Counted from the stretch's first letter, positions 1 through 11,660 are shown. The stretch: 64,000 nt of DNA from Antilocapra americana (GCA_007570785.1 ML660774.1:10548185-10612184); one strand, 5' to 3'. Made by a program: numbers and translations. The notes: a model not told the origin generated them from the letters alone.

Positions 1-1095
1 TCATGACTTCAGTATTTCTTCTGCTCTGTTCTTTTTTCCCCTTCTGGTAATCCAATTAGATTTGTATTATACCTTCTGTAATTGTCCCACAGTCTTTGGA
101 TATTCTCATTTTTTAATTGTTTTTCTCTGTTTTTAGAACATTTCTACTGACAAACATTCAACGTCACTAATTCTTTCCTCACCTGTATTTTGTCTGCTCA
201 TCAGTCCAAACACATTCTTTATTTCTGTTGCCATATTTTTGATTTCTAGAATTTCTTTTTGATTATTTCTTAGTTTGCACTTCTCTGCTGACATGATCCA
301 CCTGTTTTCAAATGTTGTCTTTTTTTTTAAATTAGAGCCCTTAACATACTAATAATAATTATTTTACATTCCCCATCTACTAATTCCAAAATGTGTCATT
401 CTAAATCTGATTCTTATGTTTACTTTGTCTCTTCAGATTGCTTTTATTTGGCATGCCTTGTAATTTTTTCAATTAGAAGAGATGAATTTTTAACTAACAG
501 AGATTGGGTTTTAGTGTGAGGATTTATGGTAGTATGGCTAGGAGTTGAGCTATGTTTGGTGTTTACTATAGCCATTGGTGTCAGAGACTTCAAATAACTC
601 TAGCGCCTTCTGTGTGTGCTATACCTGCCTTTGTGTTTCCTTAAGGACTCCACAGATTGGATCTGTCTTTCAGCCCTTTAATCTGTAACCCACTGTCACT
701 TTACTGGAGTCGTGTGTGCAGGTGTGAAGGGTGGCAAGCATTCTAGAATCTCACGGTTAAGTCTCAGTGATTTAGCTGGCGTCTATTCCTGACCGTCACA
801 GAAGTTTCTTAGCTGTCCCTCCCTTTCTCAACAGCAGTACATGAAGTCTAGAGGGGGCTGGAGCAGAGGTATCTTTTCTTCCTGTGGAGTCTGGACTTTT
901 GCTCTAGAGCAGGCTCCGGGCATATTTTGAAAGGATTACTCTTCCCCTCCCTCCAGAGCCATAGGAGGCTCTCCCTCAGCCTTGCGTCATGACGTCCTAG
1001 TGAGGGTCTACGTTGCACCTGGAGTGTCGGGGCCCCCACAGATTAGGATCCCCAGGACTGTCTCACTCTCACATCACTCCACACTCCTCCTCTGT
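1..1095 (-). repeat. Old L1M-like 5'-region sequence, antisense, left part
   Basis: T-rich sequence whose order of phrases matches, from memory, the antisense of the 5' part of mammalian L1M elements (a 'gatttctagaatttct' phrase near 240, a 'tagagccctt' block near 335, 'ttagtgtgagg' near 513). It resumes after the SINE at 1096-1297. There is no open frame of note. A comparable stretch lies at 24588-25640. The assignment to the L1M group is moderate, and the subfamily is not known. Confidence 0.5.
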
Positions 1096-1297
1096 GCTGT
1101 GCTTAGCCTCTCAGTCGTGTCTGACTCTTTGCAACCCCGTGGACTGCAGCCCACCAGGCTCCTCTGTCCATGGGGATTCTCCAGGCAAGAATACTGGAGT
1201 GGGTGGCCCATTCCAGGGGATCTTTCTAACCCAGGGATCAAACCCAGGTCTCCCGCATTGCAATACCTGAATTCTATATGGATTCTTTACCATCTGG
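1096..1297 (-). mobile_element. Bov-tA SINE, antisense
   Basis: Reads as the reverse complement of the ruminant Bov-tA unit: a 'cagtcgtgtctgactctttg' end, the 'caggcaagaatactggagtg' core, and 'gattctttaccatctg' at the tRNA-like head on the right. The short frames here are translations of the SINE and are not genes. It interrupts the old L1M-like sequence. I did not find a clean target duplication. Confidence 0.9.
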
Positions 1298-1575
1298 GCC
1301 TAGCACCTTAGAAACATTACCAATTACGTGTTCCTGCAAGTTTTTGCCTCCTACTGCTTCTGCTCCAAGAAAGTTGGTCTTGGCTGTGATTCTAGGTACC
1401 TGCCTGTGATTCTCTGTATTCACTGTCTCTCCAGATTTCAGGATGGTGGTTTGCCATGTGACCTCAGGTCTCTGCTAGATCCAAGAAAAGTTGCAAATGT
1501 TCAGTTTATTAGGCTTTCTGCTTTATGGACAGAGTGATAACTACGAAGCTCTTTATGTAACAGGAAGTCTCAATA
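1298..1575 (-). repeat. Old L1M-like sequence, antisense, right part
   Basis: Continues the element broken by the SINE. Phrases such as 'tccaagaaaagttg', 'ttcagtttattaggc' and 'aagctctttatgt' follow one another as in the antisense of an L1M 5' region. Divergence is high and there is no coding potential. Confidence 0.5.
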
Positions 1576-2642
1576 CTTAAAGACAGATATTTAGCCATTC
1601 TCTTATATTAAGGGGAATTATGTCAATTGATGAATTCATCTGAATAACTTATTTCAGAAATTACTAATAGCCATTAGTAGAAATCTGGACTATTGGCAAA
1701 TCAAATGTCAACTGAAATTTCTTCACAGTACACTACAGAATGGATTTTAGGAAACCTGATGGCCTAGATGTTACCTACACTATATTTGTATACAATGTGT
1801 GTATGTGTGTGTTCTCCCCTTTAGTAATTTCAGATCCATTTTCCAGTCTTCTCTACTCTGCTGTATGCCCTGGGAACCTGATCCATGTAGACAAAATCAA
1901 AATGCTGCCTTGTTTTCTGGCTTCTGGTTGTATTCATCAAAGGCTAAGAACTCAGATGGAGGGAAAGAAATGACATTGAGACATTAGTTCTCCCAATTCA
2001 TCTCCTAAGTGCCACTTCCAGTTGAATACAGCTCTCAGAGTTCACAGTTCCTTCCCATCGTTGACCTTTCCATATGATTCTCCCTTTTAGCGTTTTCAAC
2101 TATTTCCCCTTGCTGCCCCTTCATATCTGGGGTTATAAAATCCAACTACTTCTTGTCTGACTTCCAGGTAAATTTTCAGTATTTGAGGCAGAAAAATACA
2201 CAACCCAGGATATATTTGTGCAGAAACACCATCCACACAGTTCCTTTACTTTCTCCCCACTTGTTTTCAGTAGCATATTAGTTTGTCTAAAGGAAAGAAG
2301 GCTTTGTGTCTTGGCAGCTCCAAAAGTAACATTTACATAGAAAAGATAATTGCCTAGTTAAACATCTCACATTTCCAAGCCAGAAGTAGCAACTCTGCTC
2401 TTGCTTCCAGGAGACAATCAATGCTATCAGCCTTTTATTTGCTGAAAATTCCTTCCAAATTCTGGCAGTGTAATTAGACCTCCTTTAGATGTTACTGTGA
2501 ATTTGGCATTTATTTTTATATTAATAGATATTCTACTGGAAAGTTAGGAGAGGCTCTTAGGCAGTATTTTAAAACCATATTTAAAAAACCATTTAAGCAG
2601 CAACAACAACAAAACATTTAAAAGATGAATGCTAAATTAGTA
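1576..2642. other. Non-coding, no gene seen
   Basis: AT-rich sequence without a convincing reading frame. About 1820-2170 has the look of a very degraded interspersed repeat (a 'ctgtatgccctgggaacctg' phrase near 1861), but I cannot name the family. The two overlapping frames of 62 and 77 codons near 1740-1987 have no recognisable domain. Confidence 0.5.
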
Positions 2643-2863
2643 TGGGCTTTCAGGGAGGCACTATTGGTAAAGAATGTGCCTGCCAATGCAGGAGATGTGA
2701 GAGACCCAGGTTCGATTACTGAGTGAGGAAGATCCTCTGGAAGAGGAAATAGCAATCCATCCCAGTATTCTTGCCTGGAGAAGTCCATGGACAGAGGAGC
2801 CTGGAGGTCTATAATCCACGTGGTTGCAAAGAGTCGCACATGACTCAGTGTGCACACAAACAC
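2643..2863 (+). mobile_element. Bov-tA SINE, sense
   Basis: Starts with 'gggctttcagggaggcac', has the tRNA-like B-box region 'ggttcgattac' near 2710, then the Bov-A body ('agtattcttgcctggagaag') and an ending 'agagtcgcacatgactcag'. It carries several substitutions against the usual consensus, so it is not one of the youngest copies. Antisense frames of 70-83 codons here are SINE translations. Confidence 0.92.
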
Positions 2864-3228
2864 AATCACACACTAAATACTATTATTAAATATTTGTTAC
2901 TAAATAAACCAAAATCATCTTACCCTCCCACATGAGGCTCAACAGAGAATGACACTAACCACTTATCTGTGCTCTACTTTGAGCTAAAATACATAGGAAC
3001 CCATGAACATCCCTAATCTCTGATCATGTTTTGTTACCTTCCATTAGGATTCCCTAAGCTTCAGCTCCACCTACTGAAATTCTATACTTTATTCAAGGAT
3101 TATCATGAATAGCAACTTCTCTGTGAATCATATTCTACCTTTGAGAAGACAATCTTTCTCCCTCTTTTGAACAATTATCAGATATTATTTATTTCTCTCA
3201 TTGTCTTTCCATAGGACACACATACACA
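2864..3228. other. Non-coding, nothing recognised
   Basis: AT-rich unique sequence between a SINE and a DNA transposon. There is no frame, tandem repeat or motif that I can support. Confidence 0.5.
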
Positions 3229-3877
3229 AGCACAGTCAACTCTCACTACTTGCTACAGTGACGTAAGTTCTATAAAGATGCCATAAACACTGAAATTAAC
3301 AAATGCTGAGTTTTCTGGGGAAATACAGGGTTAATGGCAATGACGGCAAGTCACTGGTCACAACATTTTTGTCATCATTTTGACTGACACATAACCTTTT
3401 CTATTACGTTTCTGTTTAAACACCTTATTTAACATATGTTGATTCATGAACACTGAACTTATCCTCAACAGCACAGAGCTTCATACCTGAATAAAGATCA
3501 TCTATCACACAGTAGTTTCTCCATAAGGCATATCACAGCCTCCTTGCACTCAAACACTTGACAACCCTGCAGCACAACACTTGGGGACCATTTTAAACAA
3601 TTAAGCCACTATCAAAAAGCACAAAAATGCAAAGAATACAGTAGTAAATGGATGGTTAAAAGGACACTTGTTTACAGAGTATAAGCTGACACAAGAAGGC
3701 AGAGTTCTCCATGTTCAACCTCAGCTGGGAACGTACGTATCAAGCTACTCAAACATCATTACACACATCTGCAAAGGACTACAAAACACCACAATTACTG
3801 ATTTTGGTACCACAGATACATTTTAGTGGTCAGGCAAATGTGCAAATATGAAATCTGCAAATAATGAGGGTAGATAT
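3229..3877. mobile_element. Tigger-like non-autonomous DNA transposon, near full length
   Basis: The left end 'cagtcaactctcactacttg' (3237 onward) and the reverse complement of the right end (about 3852-3874, 'gcaaataatgagggta') match as imperfect terminal inverted repeats, allowing for C-to-T decay. Internal phrases ('tacctgaataaag', 'cttggggaccattttaaacaat', 'cctcagctgggaacgt') occur in the order remembered for a Tigger-related mammalian transposon. No transposase frame survives, so this is an old non-autonomous copy. The exact family name is not certain. Confidence 0.7.
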
Positions 3878-4689
3878 GTGTGTTTATTAGGCACCTATGT
3901 GTACAAAGGAAAAGACTCTCAATATGGAAAGAAAGATAAAAAGTAAACCGATGCTTACAGTGTGGTTTAAAATATGCAGGAGGAAAGTTCACGTTACTAT
4001 GAGGTCTCACAGTGAGGGTATCTGGTGAAGCATCAAGGCTCAGGAAAGGTTCCCGGAAAAAATTAGCCCATAAGCTGCATTCAGAAGGACAGTTACAACA
4101 GAAATCTTAACTGCCGTGTTCCATAACATCTACGGAATGGTGCCTGGATACATTCATTGTAAGTAAACAATAAGGATAAATCTTTGGTTATCAAGTTCCA
4201 CTTAGGTTATTCAGAAACATAAGAGAAAAAAATATTTTGTTTAGCTTTGGATATACAATTGTTTCTAAAACGTCAGAATCCCATTTCAGTCACTGTAATC
4301 ACTGGAGCATAGTACTTTCCTATGGCACAGACATTACACATGACATTATGCATGGCTAAATGCAGACCAGTGGAGCACCAACAAGAGTGACTGCAGCCAA
4401 AATACAAGGAGCCTCATAAACCATGCAAAAGGAAAGAGGAGGAGTTGTGAGAGAACAGGAGGATGATCAGCGGTGGCATCCTAAAATCGAGGTGGAAGCT
4501 TCACGATGAAGGGAGTGGTAAGTATTGGAAAGAGTCCAGGAAGTAAGAAGAATGGAAAGCATCCATTGGATTTCACAGCTAGAAGGTCGCTGTTGACCTT
4601 TGCAGGACCAATTCCAGGAGAGAACTGGAGGTACAAGCCAGACTGCAATGCACTGAAAAGCCAAATTAACGTTGTTTGTGTGATCTGTT
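3878..4689. other. Non-coding, no gene seen
   Basis: Unique sequence with no repeat I can name. It contains the first part of a 139-codon frame (4506-4925) whose second half runs into an L2 element. No domain is recognisable and the frame has no splice or start context that would support a gene. Confidence 0.5.
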
Positions 4690-5062
4690 CTCCAGTTACA
4701 CTGCCCATTTTCAGCTTTTCAAACATGTCGGGCTGCCTCTGGATAAAGGTCTTACTGTTCTCTGCCTTTTCTTTATCTGTTAATTCCTTCTTAGATTTAG
4801 TTGTCTCAGATGTTACTTCCTCTGCAATGTCTTACCTGAACACTATAAGCCATGCACCATACTGGATCTTCCTGCACATATTCTCGTTACACCCTACCCC
4901 TGATTCTCATTCCATGTCTACATAATTATTTGAATGATGCCTGCCTCCACTTCCCACCACTAGATAAAGATTGGAACCATGCCTTGTTTTCCTGACAATG
5001 GAATCCCCAGCACCTAATGACATTCCTAGTATGTGATTCTTACTCAACTGATAACTCTTGAC
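4690..5062 (+). repeat. L2 LINE 3' end, sense
   Basis: Degraded match to the 3' end of mammalian L2: a 'gaccatgccttgttttcctg' type phrase followed by 'tccccagcacctaatgac' near 5006, where the family usually has 'tatccccagcgcctagcaca'. It has no coding capacity. It overlaps the 3' half of a chance 139-codon frame. Confidence 0.55.
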
Positions 5063-5209
5063 ATATTCCATATAAGACTAAAAATTCATTGAATGTATTC
5101 ACTCATTTTGTTTCTCTGCTAAGCCTTGCACATACACGTGCTCATTAAAAAAGTTCAATCAAACAATAGTAGAACTGCAATGAAAAAAACATATACTTAG
5201 AAAGTCACA

Positions 5210-5336
5210 TGGTATCTAGAATCTTCCCATAATACTGCATGTCTGTTTTGTTCATCACTATATCCCCAATGCCTAGAATGATGCCTAGCACAATATTTTT
5301 TTCCTGTTGAATAAACAAATGATTAAATGAATGTAA
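5210..5336 (+). repeat. L2 LINE 3' tail, sense, second copy
   Basis: Has the characteristic L2 tail order: 'gtctgttttgttcatcac', 'tatccccaatgcctagaatg', then the terminal 'gaataaacaaatgattaaatgaatg'-type repeat (5308-5333). It is separate from the tail just upstream, so either two copies or a rearranged one is present. Confidence 0.65.
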
Positions 5337-5520
5337 AGTTACAATGAATCATGATCCAGTCTATACCTTAAGTTTACAAACAAGGCAAATTTCAAAAAAT
5401 TACAAAAAAGAGCTTCTATGATGATTCCAAAAGATAAGATCATTTAAAGGAAATTCCGACTCTTATTGTAACATATAGTATGAGGAAGAAAATAAATAGG
5501 TACTTATAGAAACTAAGGTG
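5337..5520. other. Non-coding, nothing recognised
   Basis: AT-rich filler between an L2 tail and a SINE fragment. No feature seen. Confidence 0.5.
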
Positions 5521-5610
5521 GCAGGAATTTCCTGGCAGTGCTGTGGTCAGAACACTGCACTTTCACTGCTGAGGGCCTGGCTTCAGCCCATGGTTGGGTA
5601 AATGGTCAAG
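5521..5610 (+). mobile_element. CHR-type tRNA-derived SINE fragment, sense
   Basis: 'ggaatttcctggcagtgctg' followed by 'cactgcactttcactgctg' matches the head of the cetartiodactyl CHR family of tRNA-Glu-derived SINEs. It is 3'-truncated and diverged. This layer is older than the Bov-tA copies. Confidence 0.6.
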
Positions 5611-5867
5611 GAAAGAACTCTCTAATGAGTTCAAACAGTTATCAACACCAATAAATCCAAGAGTGGTATATTATTAAGAGCACATATGGAAAAAAAGTAT
5701 GACTATTGTAAGATATGTTAAAGCCAGAGAAAAGAAAAAATATAAAGAACAAAATGTAGAAGAGAGTAAAGGATTTTAGTTATACATTTGTGGAGCTGTA
5801 AGAAACATAAAGTAGTTTAAAGTCATGCATCAGCATACAGAGCTTAAGATCATCAACACCAGGAGCC

Positions 5868-6645
5868 ACTAAGTAAATGTAAATTAAAGGCACAATAAGA
5901 TATTACTCCATGCCCACTGGAATGGCTAAAAGAATAAGACTGACATCAGCAAGCACGGGTTAAACTATGGAGCAACTGAAATGCCTATATATGGTGGAAA
6001 TATAAAACAATCACTTTAGAAGCCATCTGTCAGTTTCTAAAAAAATTAAACATTAACTTACATTATGACCCACCTTACAGCTGAGCATTTATATAAGAGA
6101 AATCCAAATTTATGTCTACAAAATTATTTTTACTTGAAAGTTCACACACTTTTATTTATAGGGGCCTCAAATTGAAAATAGCTCACACACCATCAATAGG
6201 TGAGCAGATGAACAAATTATGGCATGCGATGAAATGAGCCTCAAAAAATAAAACAGAAATGGATTGTATACACATTTCACAGCAAGTGAAAGAAGCTAGA
6301 ATAAAAGACTACATGTTGTATGGTTCCATGTATATGAAGTTCTGAAACAGGTAAAACTAAATTATTGTAATAGAAATTAGATCAGGGGTTGCCTGAGGTG
6401 ATTTTATGATCAAAGCTATATATATATATAAGTTTATAAGCTTATTATTAAACAAGGGCAAAAAAATGTTTTCAAGTGATAGAAATGTTCTATAGCTAAC
6501 ATGTGATGGTGGCTACAGGGAATATACATTAGTTAAATTTATTTCACTGTATATTTTAAATGAGTGCATTAAAAAATGTAATCACTACACTGCACACTTG
6601 AAACTAAGACAATTTAGTAAATAAACTATACTTCAATTTTAAAAA
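5868..6645 (+). repeat. Old L1 (L1M-type) ORF2 end and 3' UTR, sense
   Basis: Recognisable L1 order: 'aaatgtaaattaaaggcacaa' region, 'ggaatggctaaaagaataag', 'accatcaataggtgag', 'gttccatgtatatgaag', 'ggggttgcctgagg', and a 3' end 'cacacttgaaactaag'. It is heavily mutated, with no reading frame left. A short (TA)7 run lies at 6417-6430. An antisense, younger L1 follows at 6905. Confidence 0.8.
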
Positions 6646-6904
6646 ATAGTATTAAAAAGTAATTTAACAATTAAAGAAGTGATAAAATAGCCCAGGATTC
6701 TGGAAGAGATTGCTAAAAAAACAAAGGATGCATTAACTTTACCATATGAAAACTATATCCCAATTTTATTTTAAAAATTTATCACTTAATACATTTTAAA
6801 ATGTATTCAATTTTAAAAATATATTTACAGATCATTGTTGATGGGCATTTCATATAACAATTTTCCACATTTTTTAACTTTAGAATTTTAATTTTATGTA
6901 ATTT
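6646..6904. other. AT-rich non-coding spacer
   Basis: Very A/T-rich sequence between an old sense L1 and a younger antisense L1. Part may be the decayed tail of either. No other feature. Confidence 0.5.
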
Positions 6905-7345
6905 TAAAGGTTATTTTGCATTTACAGTTATTACAAAATATTGGCTGTATTCTCTGTGTTGTAGAATACACCCTTGAGCCTATCTTATACCCAAGAGTTT
7001 GTACTTGTCACTCCCCTACACCTACATTGCTCCTCCCTGTTCTCACTGCTAACAGTGAGTCTACTTCTTTGTTCTATTCATTACTTTGCTGTACTTTTTA
7101 AATTTCATGTGTTAGTGATATTATATAGTATTTGTCTTGTCTGAGTTTTACTTAGTACAATGCTCTCCAAGTCCTCCTACAGTGCTGCAAATGGCAAGAC
7201 TCCATTTTTCATGGCTGAGAAGTATTCCATTATATGTATGTATGTGTATATGTTTACATATATATATATACCACATCTTCTTTATCCATTCATCTGTTAA
7301 TGGACACTTTGGTTGTTTCCACACTAGGCAGTTGTAAATAATGTC
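6905..7345 (-). repeat. Ruminant-type L1 3' region, antisense
   Basis: Antisense of the L1 ORF2 C-terminus and 3' UTR: 'ggctgtattctctgtgttgt', 'ctaacagtgagtctacttc', 'gcaaatggcaagactcc', then 'accacatcttctttatcc' and 'tgttaatggacactttggtt'. A mixed (TATG/TA) microsatellite has grown at 7227-7271. The 61- and 66-codon frames here are antisense L1 and not genes. Confidence 0.88.
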
Positions 7346-7605
7346 CTTGGGTGCATGTATTTTAAATCACATATTAACTGAAAATGGAGAGAAAAGAGAA
7401 ACTCTCACACTCTATTTTGTTTCTTCTCTTCCTTTTAAGGGATATTTAACATCGCTGGAAAAGAATAAAAGTTCTACATGAGGACTGAACAAAAGTATCT
7501 AGTTCTTCTAAGTGAGTTCAAGTTTTAAAACACAGGAATTATACCCCATGTATTTTGGGGTCAAAAATTTTCCAAAAGCAGAATCCATTTGAATAATTTA
7601 AGCCA
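7346..7605. other. Non-coding, nothing recognised
   Basis: Unique A-rich sequence. No feature seen. Confidence 0.5.
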
Positions 7606-7967
7606 TGCTATGGACTGAATTCTGTGCTTCCCAAATTCCTATGCTGAAGCCCTAACCTCTAATGTGACTATTTCGACATGAAGCCTTTATATTTAGAAGT
7701 AATTAAGGTCATAAGAGTATGGCCCTGAAACAACACAACTAGTGTCCTTGTAAGAAGAGGCACCAGAGAGCTTGCTCCCTTTCTCTGCCACATGAGGATG
7801 CAGCAAGGTGGCCATCTGCAGGCCAGTATGAGACCTCTTCCCAGGAAGAAACCCTGCTGGACCTTCAACTGGAACCTCCCAGGCTCCAGAACTACAAGAT
7901 AGATTTCTGCTGTTTAAGCCACTTAGTTTATAACATTTTGTTAAGGAAGCCTGAGCAGAGTAATATG
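7606..7967 (+). mobile_element. MLT1-family LTR (ERVL-MaLR), solo
   Basis: Near full-length LTR: starts 'tgctatggactgaat', continues 'gctgaagccctaacctctaa', 'gtgtccttgtaagaagaggc', 'cacatgaggatgcag', 'caggctccagaactacaag', and ends 'gtttaagccacttag...ctgagcagagtaata'. This is the order of MLT1 LTRs, an ancient mammalian MaLR family. No internal or second LTR is nearby, so it is a solo LTR. The antisense 66-codon frame is not a gene. Confidence 0.87.
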
Positions 7968-8052
7968 AACTGAAACTGCTTAATTATAGGGTACTAGATG
8001 GCTAACAGAATCTCCAGCAGGGCAAGGAAACCAATTTGGGTTGCCCCTCATA

Positions 8053-8268
8053 GACTTCTCAGGTGGCGCTTGTGATAAAAGACCCGCCTGACCAAGCAGG
8101 AGACTCAAGAGACGCAAGTTCAATCCCTAGGTCAGGAAGATCCCCTGGAGGAAGGCGTAGAAAACCACTCCAGTATTCTTGCCTGGAGAACCCCATGGAC
8201 AGAGGAGCCTGGCAGGCAACTGTCCATCAGGTTGCAAAGAGTTGGACTTAAGTGACTTAACACACAGG
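8053..8268 (+). mobile_element. Bov-tA SINE, sense
   Basis: Complete unit from 'gacttctcaggtggcgct' to 'cttaacacacagg', with the tRNA-like part, the 'agtattcttgcctggag' body and 'ccatggacagaggagcctgg'. Overlapping short frames are SINE translations and continue into flanking DNA by chance. Confidence 0.92.
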
Positions 8269-10287
8269 ATTCTGCCACTTAAACCTCTACCAGAATATCC
8301 CAGAGAAACAAAATCTCTCCAGCACGCTGCCCCCGTGTGGCCACTGCCTCAGTTACACCCTTTAATTCCTCCAAGTCTCCCATGGGGTATCTGCTTGGTA
8401 GCGCCCAGGTGGGCCAGCCCACAGAATCCACCCCAGCAATGGGCCCAGAGCCCTGTTGGTAAGACTTCTGAGCTGCTTTCGGAGCACTTCAAGCAGCCCT
8501 TCAAGGAAAAACTGAAAATATTCTATAGCTGAAAAGGGGACCAAAGAATCACAGACTAGACCAGTGAGCTGGATGTTCTTTTGCCAAATCTCAAAGGAGC
8601 CTGTTAAAAAGATAATTTTTGAGCCTTTAATGGAAAAGTATAATATTCACTGAAGACAGTTTTATTACCAACTAGATTTCTCAAAATGGTATGAATGACT
8701 GATCTCAGAATGAGATGGAAGATTCTCCCATATTATAAATTGCACAGAATTAGGAAATTTGAGACAAGTCCAGAAAGGAAAGTTTTTCATTGATTTATAA
8801 CATTCTAAAAAGAAACTTCTAGATACCTGCCAGGAGAATTTTTTTTTTTAAATATGAACACACACACATATACACATCAGCATGACAAGTTCGCAAAAGA
8901 CACAGGCCAGAGGCGTAGGTTAGAGGTCGCCTCTGACATTAAATCTTTTTCCTGCTACTTTAACTGGCAGACTTCACTTTCATTCTACTACCCCCATACC
9001 CCTCACCTTGAAACATGCTAAGAGTGCTGGGCGGAAAAGATGGCTTCCACAATGTCTCATCCTAGCCAATTCATTTCACCTCTGTGGATCTCTGGCTTAT
9101 CATCTGAACACAAGGATCATTTCTAAGGACATTTCAGCTCTCAATCCCCATGATTCTTATGAAACCTCTTGGGTTTGGCAGCACTGTTGTTTTTTTCCTG
9201 AGAAAACAGCTTTAATTTCTGCTTACCTGTGAGTTATATGAGGCCATCCTACTGATAGGTTACCGAGCATTTGGAAATTTTTGGTTACAAAGGACAAATA
9301 ATAAAGTATCTTTTCTCAAACATCTTTGCTCAAGACCCCAACTCACAGCACTGTGCCTCTTAGTATACCCAGGAGATGATTTAAAAACAAAAATCAAACA
9401 AAAAACCTGGAGGAAAGACAAAGAATGAGGGAGATTAAAAATTGTGTTTGAAATCTTCTAGTGAATAGCCTACACCTGGAACATTTTAACAATAAGAATG
9501 ATCTTTAAATTATGTTGTATGTTCTCATCCTTGTGATTGAAATACCAGAGAAGGCTTAAACTGAAATGAATCTAATGAGAATGGAAGAAATTCTGGTAAT
9601 GTCTAAGGCTGTGTCCATGGCTGGCATGAGAAAGTGTCACCATTCTATCTTTCCTTCTTTCTCACTACAATCCTCATCACGATTAAGTGCTGTCTTGATA
9701 CCTAATGAAAGTATGTACTCCACTGACATACTGAGCTCTCTGCAATTAGATCCACTGGCTATTTTTATTACTCCATTTTACAGCTTTCAAAAAAAACCAA
9801 CTCACCTATGACAGGTGGAGTTTTGAAACCAGTAAAGCGGTAGATCATATGGGAAGCAGCATTAGCCATGAGTAATTTACATCTTGATATCAGGTAAACA
9901 ACAATAATTAGAAAATTTTATTAGGGGTGATAAACTGCGAAGAGAGTTGTTTTCAGTTTCAGTTCCGTTTCACAGATTCTAAATCTTGAGGGTCTAGTAA
10001 ACACAATCCCCTTTAATCATCTCTCCATGAGCAGAGTCATGCTAGTTTCAAAGCTAACAAACACCTATCATCTACTTTCTTTGTTTAAATGATATATTTC
10101 ATGCTCAGACTCATTGTGAGATGTTGATAAACCTCATATTCATAACCCAACAGGGTCTAGACACTAAGAGGAAATTAATCAGAGCAAGTAGAAATGCTGA
10201 ATTCTCAATGTCAATTCCAAAATTAAAACCACTTACCCACAGTTTATATTCTGTGTATCCGTACGCTTTTTGGCAAAATACTTTATA
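8269..10287. other. Unique non-coding stretch
   Basis: About 2 kb with no gene and almost no recognisable repeat. There is a short T-run plus (CA)n-like patch near 8840-8878, and frames of up to 117 codons (one at 8179-8532 begins inside the SINE). None shows a domain. Nothing else that I can support. Confidence 0.5.
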
Positions 10288-10510
10288 CAGTAGTCCCCTC
10301 TTAGCCTTGGGGGACACATTTCAAGACTCCAGCAGATGCTTAAAACTATGGACCATTTCAAACCATATATGTTCTATGTTTCTTGTTATGCTTACACACC
10401 TATGATAGAGCTTAATTTATAAATCAGGTACAATAAGAGATTAACAATAATAACCAATAATAATATAGATTATAATATCCTGTAAAAACAAAAAAAGTTA
10501 TTTGAATGTG
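10288..10510. mobile_element. Tigger-like DNA transposon, left part
   Basis: Begins after a TA dinucleotide with 'cagtagtcccctcttagc' and runs through 'cacctatgatagagcttaat', 'aataagagattaacaataat' and 'gttatttgaatgtg', the remembered order of a pogo/Tigger-related mammalian element. It is broken at about 10510 by an LTR and resumes at 11088. No transposase frame is left. Confidence 0.72.
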
Positions 10511-11087
10511 TGTATCTGAGCAGGACCCTGTGAGGCCTTCCCAGAAGAGATCCCACCCATGTCCTCCACCTGCCTTTTGCTACAAAGAAACTTTACTCAA
10601 AGAGTAAAATTAATCAGAGGAATGAGAAAATGCAGAAAGAAAGGAAAACAATCAAGCAAGACAAAAATACTACTAATTTAGGACCTTTAGTTCTTCCTCA
10701 AGGACTAGAGAATACTCTCAGCCATGTCCTCCGACCTGTTTTGCAGATACTGAAACCCACTCCAGGTGGGGAAAGTTAACTGTATCTGCCCACAAGCAGG
10801 GAGACCCATGTCGGCTGGAACCAGGTTGATGGTGTTGACTCCTGATTACCTGACCACCACCCAATCAGAAGGACATTCACCAGCTGATGTCCCACTGCTT
10901 GCTGAGCACTTTTAAGACAGGGCACTACCCACTCCAGGACAGGACACACCGTCTTGACCTCAGTAGCCTGCTGTGGCCCCCTCTGCCTGGCAAAGCAGTC
11001 AAGCTATTTCTCTCTACTTCACCCAAAACCCTTGTCTCTGTGCTTCTGTTCAGCACCAGTGAACAGAGGCTGAGTTTCAGCAATTCA
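10511..11087 (+). mobile_element. Solo ERV LTR nested in a Tigger-like element
   Basis: About 577 bp that begins TG and ends CA. It shows LTR layout: a CCAAT box (10861-10868) about 45 bp before a 'cttttaaga' TATA-like stretch (10908 on), then 'cccctctgcctggcaaagcag' with a decayed AATAAAG-like signal near 10998, 'tgtctctgtgcttctgttcag', and 'gctgagtttcagcaattca' at the end. This resembles bovid class I (gamma-like) ERV LTRs. It has no second LTR or viral genes. The clean target duplication is not resolvable, but the flanking transposon sequence reads on across it. The 78-codon frame at 10887 is inside the LTR and is not a gene. Confidence 0.72.
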
Positions 11088-11660
11088 TGGTCTCTCTCAA
11101 AAGATTTTATTTTACAAGTTTAATGCTTTTTTCATCTTAACTAAGCAGTTAAGCAGTTGTCAGATAACTTGAAGTCTGAGGTGCGACAGCAAAACTAGCA
11201 CAAATTTCTTGTTCTTTCTTTGCAATTTCAAAAATAAAAGATTTGTTCTTACCGTAGCTCTTAGCAAGCTCCTTGTAGGACTTCTTTCCTTCTTAAGTCT
11301 TTTCTTTGCTTTTCACTTAGAGGAAGCACTTTATGACTTCTCTTTGGCATACCCAAGTTGCCAAATCAGAATTCTAGAGTTTTGGCACCTTTAGTAAGTA
11401 AATAAGGGTCATTTGACCATAAACTCTGCCAATATTAAGACTGTGCGACTGACTACCAAGTAGACTGCTAAATTACTAATGGTTGGGATTTTGCTGGAAA
11501 AAGGGAGGAGGCACGGCTGAGCCAAACCACGCGAGATTTCTTCACGCGAGATTCCATCCTCCTACTCAGAAGGTGCACACGTGTGAGTTATTCTTTTCTG
11601 ATGGAATAGACCAGGGCTGACTGTGGGTAACTGAAACTGTGGATGAAGGGAGTGCTGCTG
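11088..11660. mobile_element. Tigger-like DNA transposon, right part
   Basis: Continues the element at 10288: 'ggtctctctcaaaagatttt' follows on from 'gaatgtg', and the right end 'gtgggtaactgaaactgtgg' to 'agtgctgctg' (11614-11660) gives, in reverse complement, a terminal inverted repeat matching 10288 onward. Parts in between (11209-11394) give a chance 61-codon frame. Confidence 0.7.

Noticed and set aside
4506..4925. 139-codon frame as a possible novel protein
   Set aside because: No recognisable domain, and its second half lies in degraded L2 sequence; one frame of this size is expected by chance in 64 kb.
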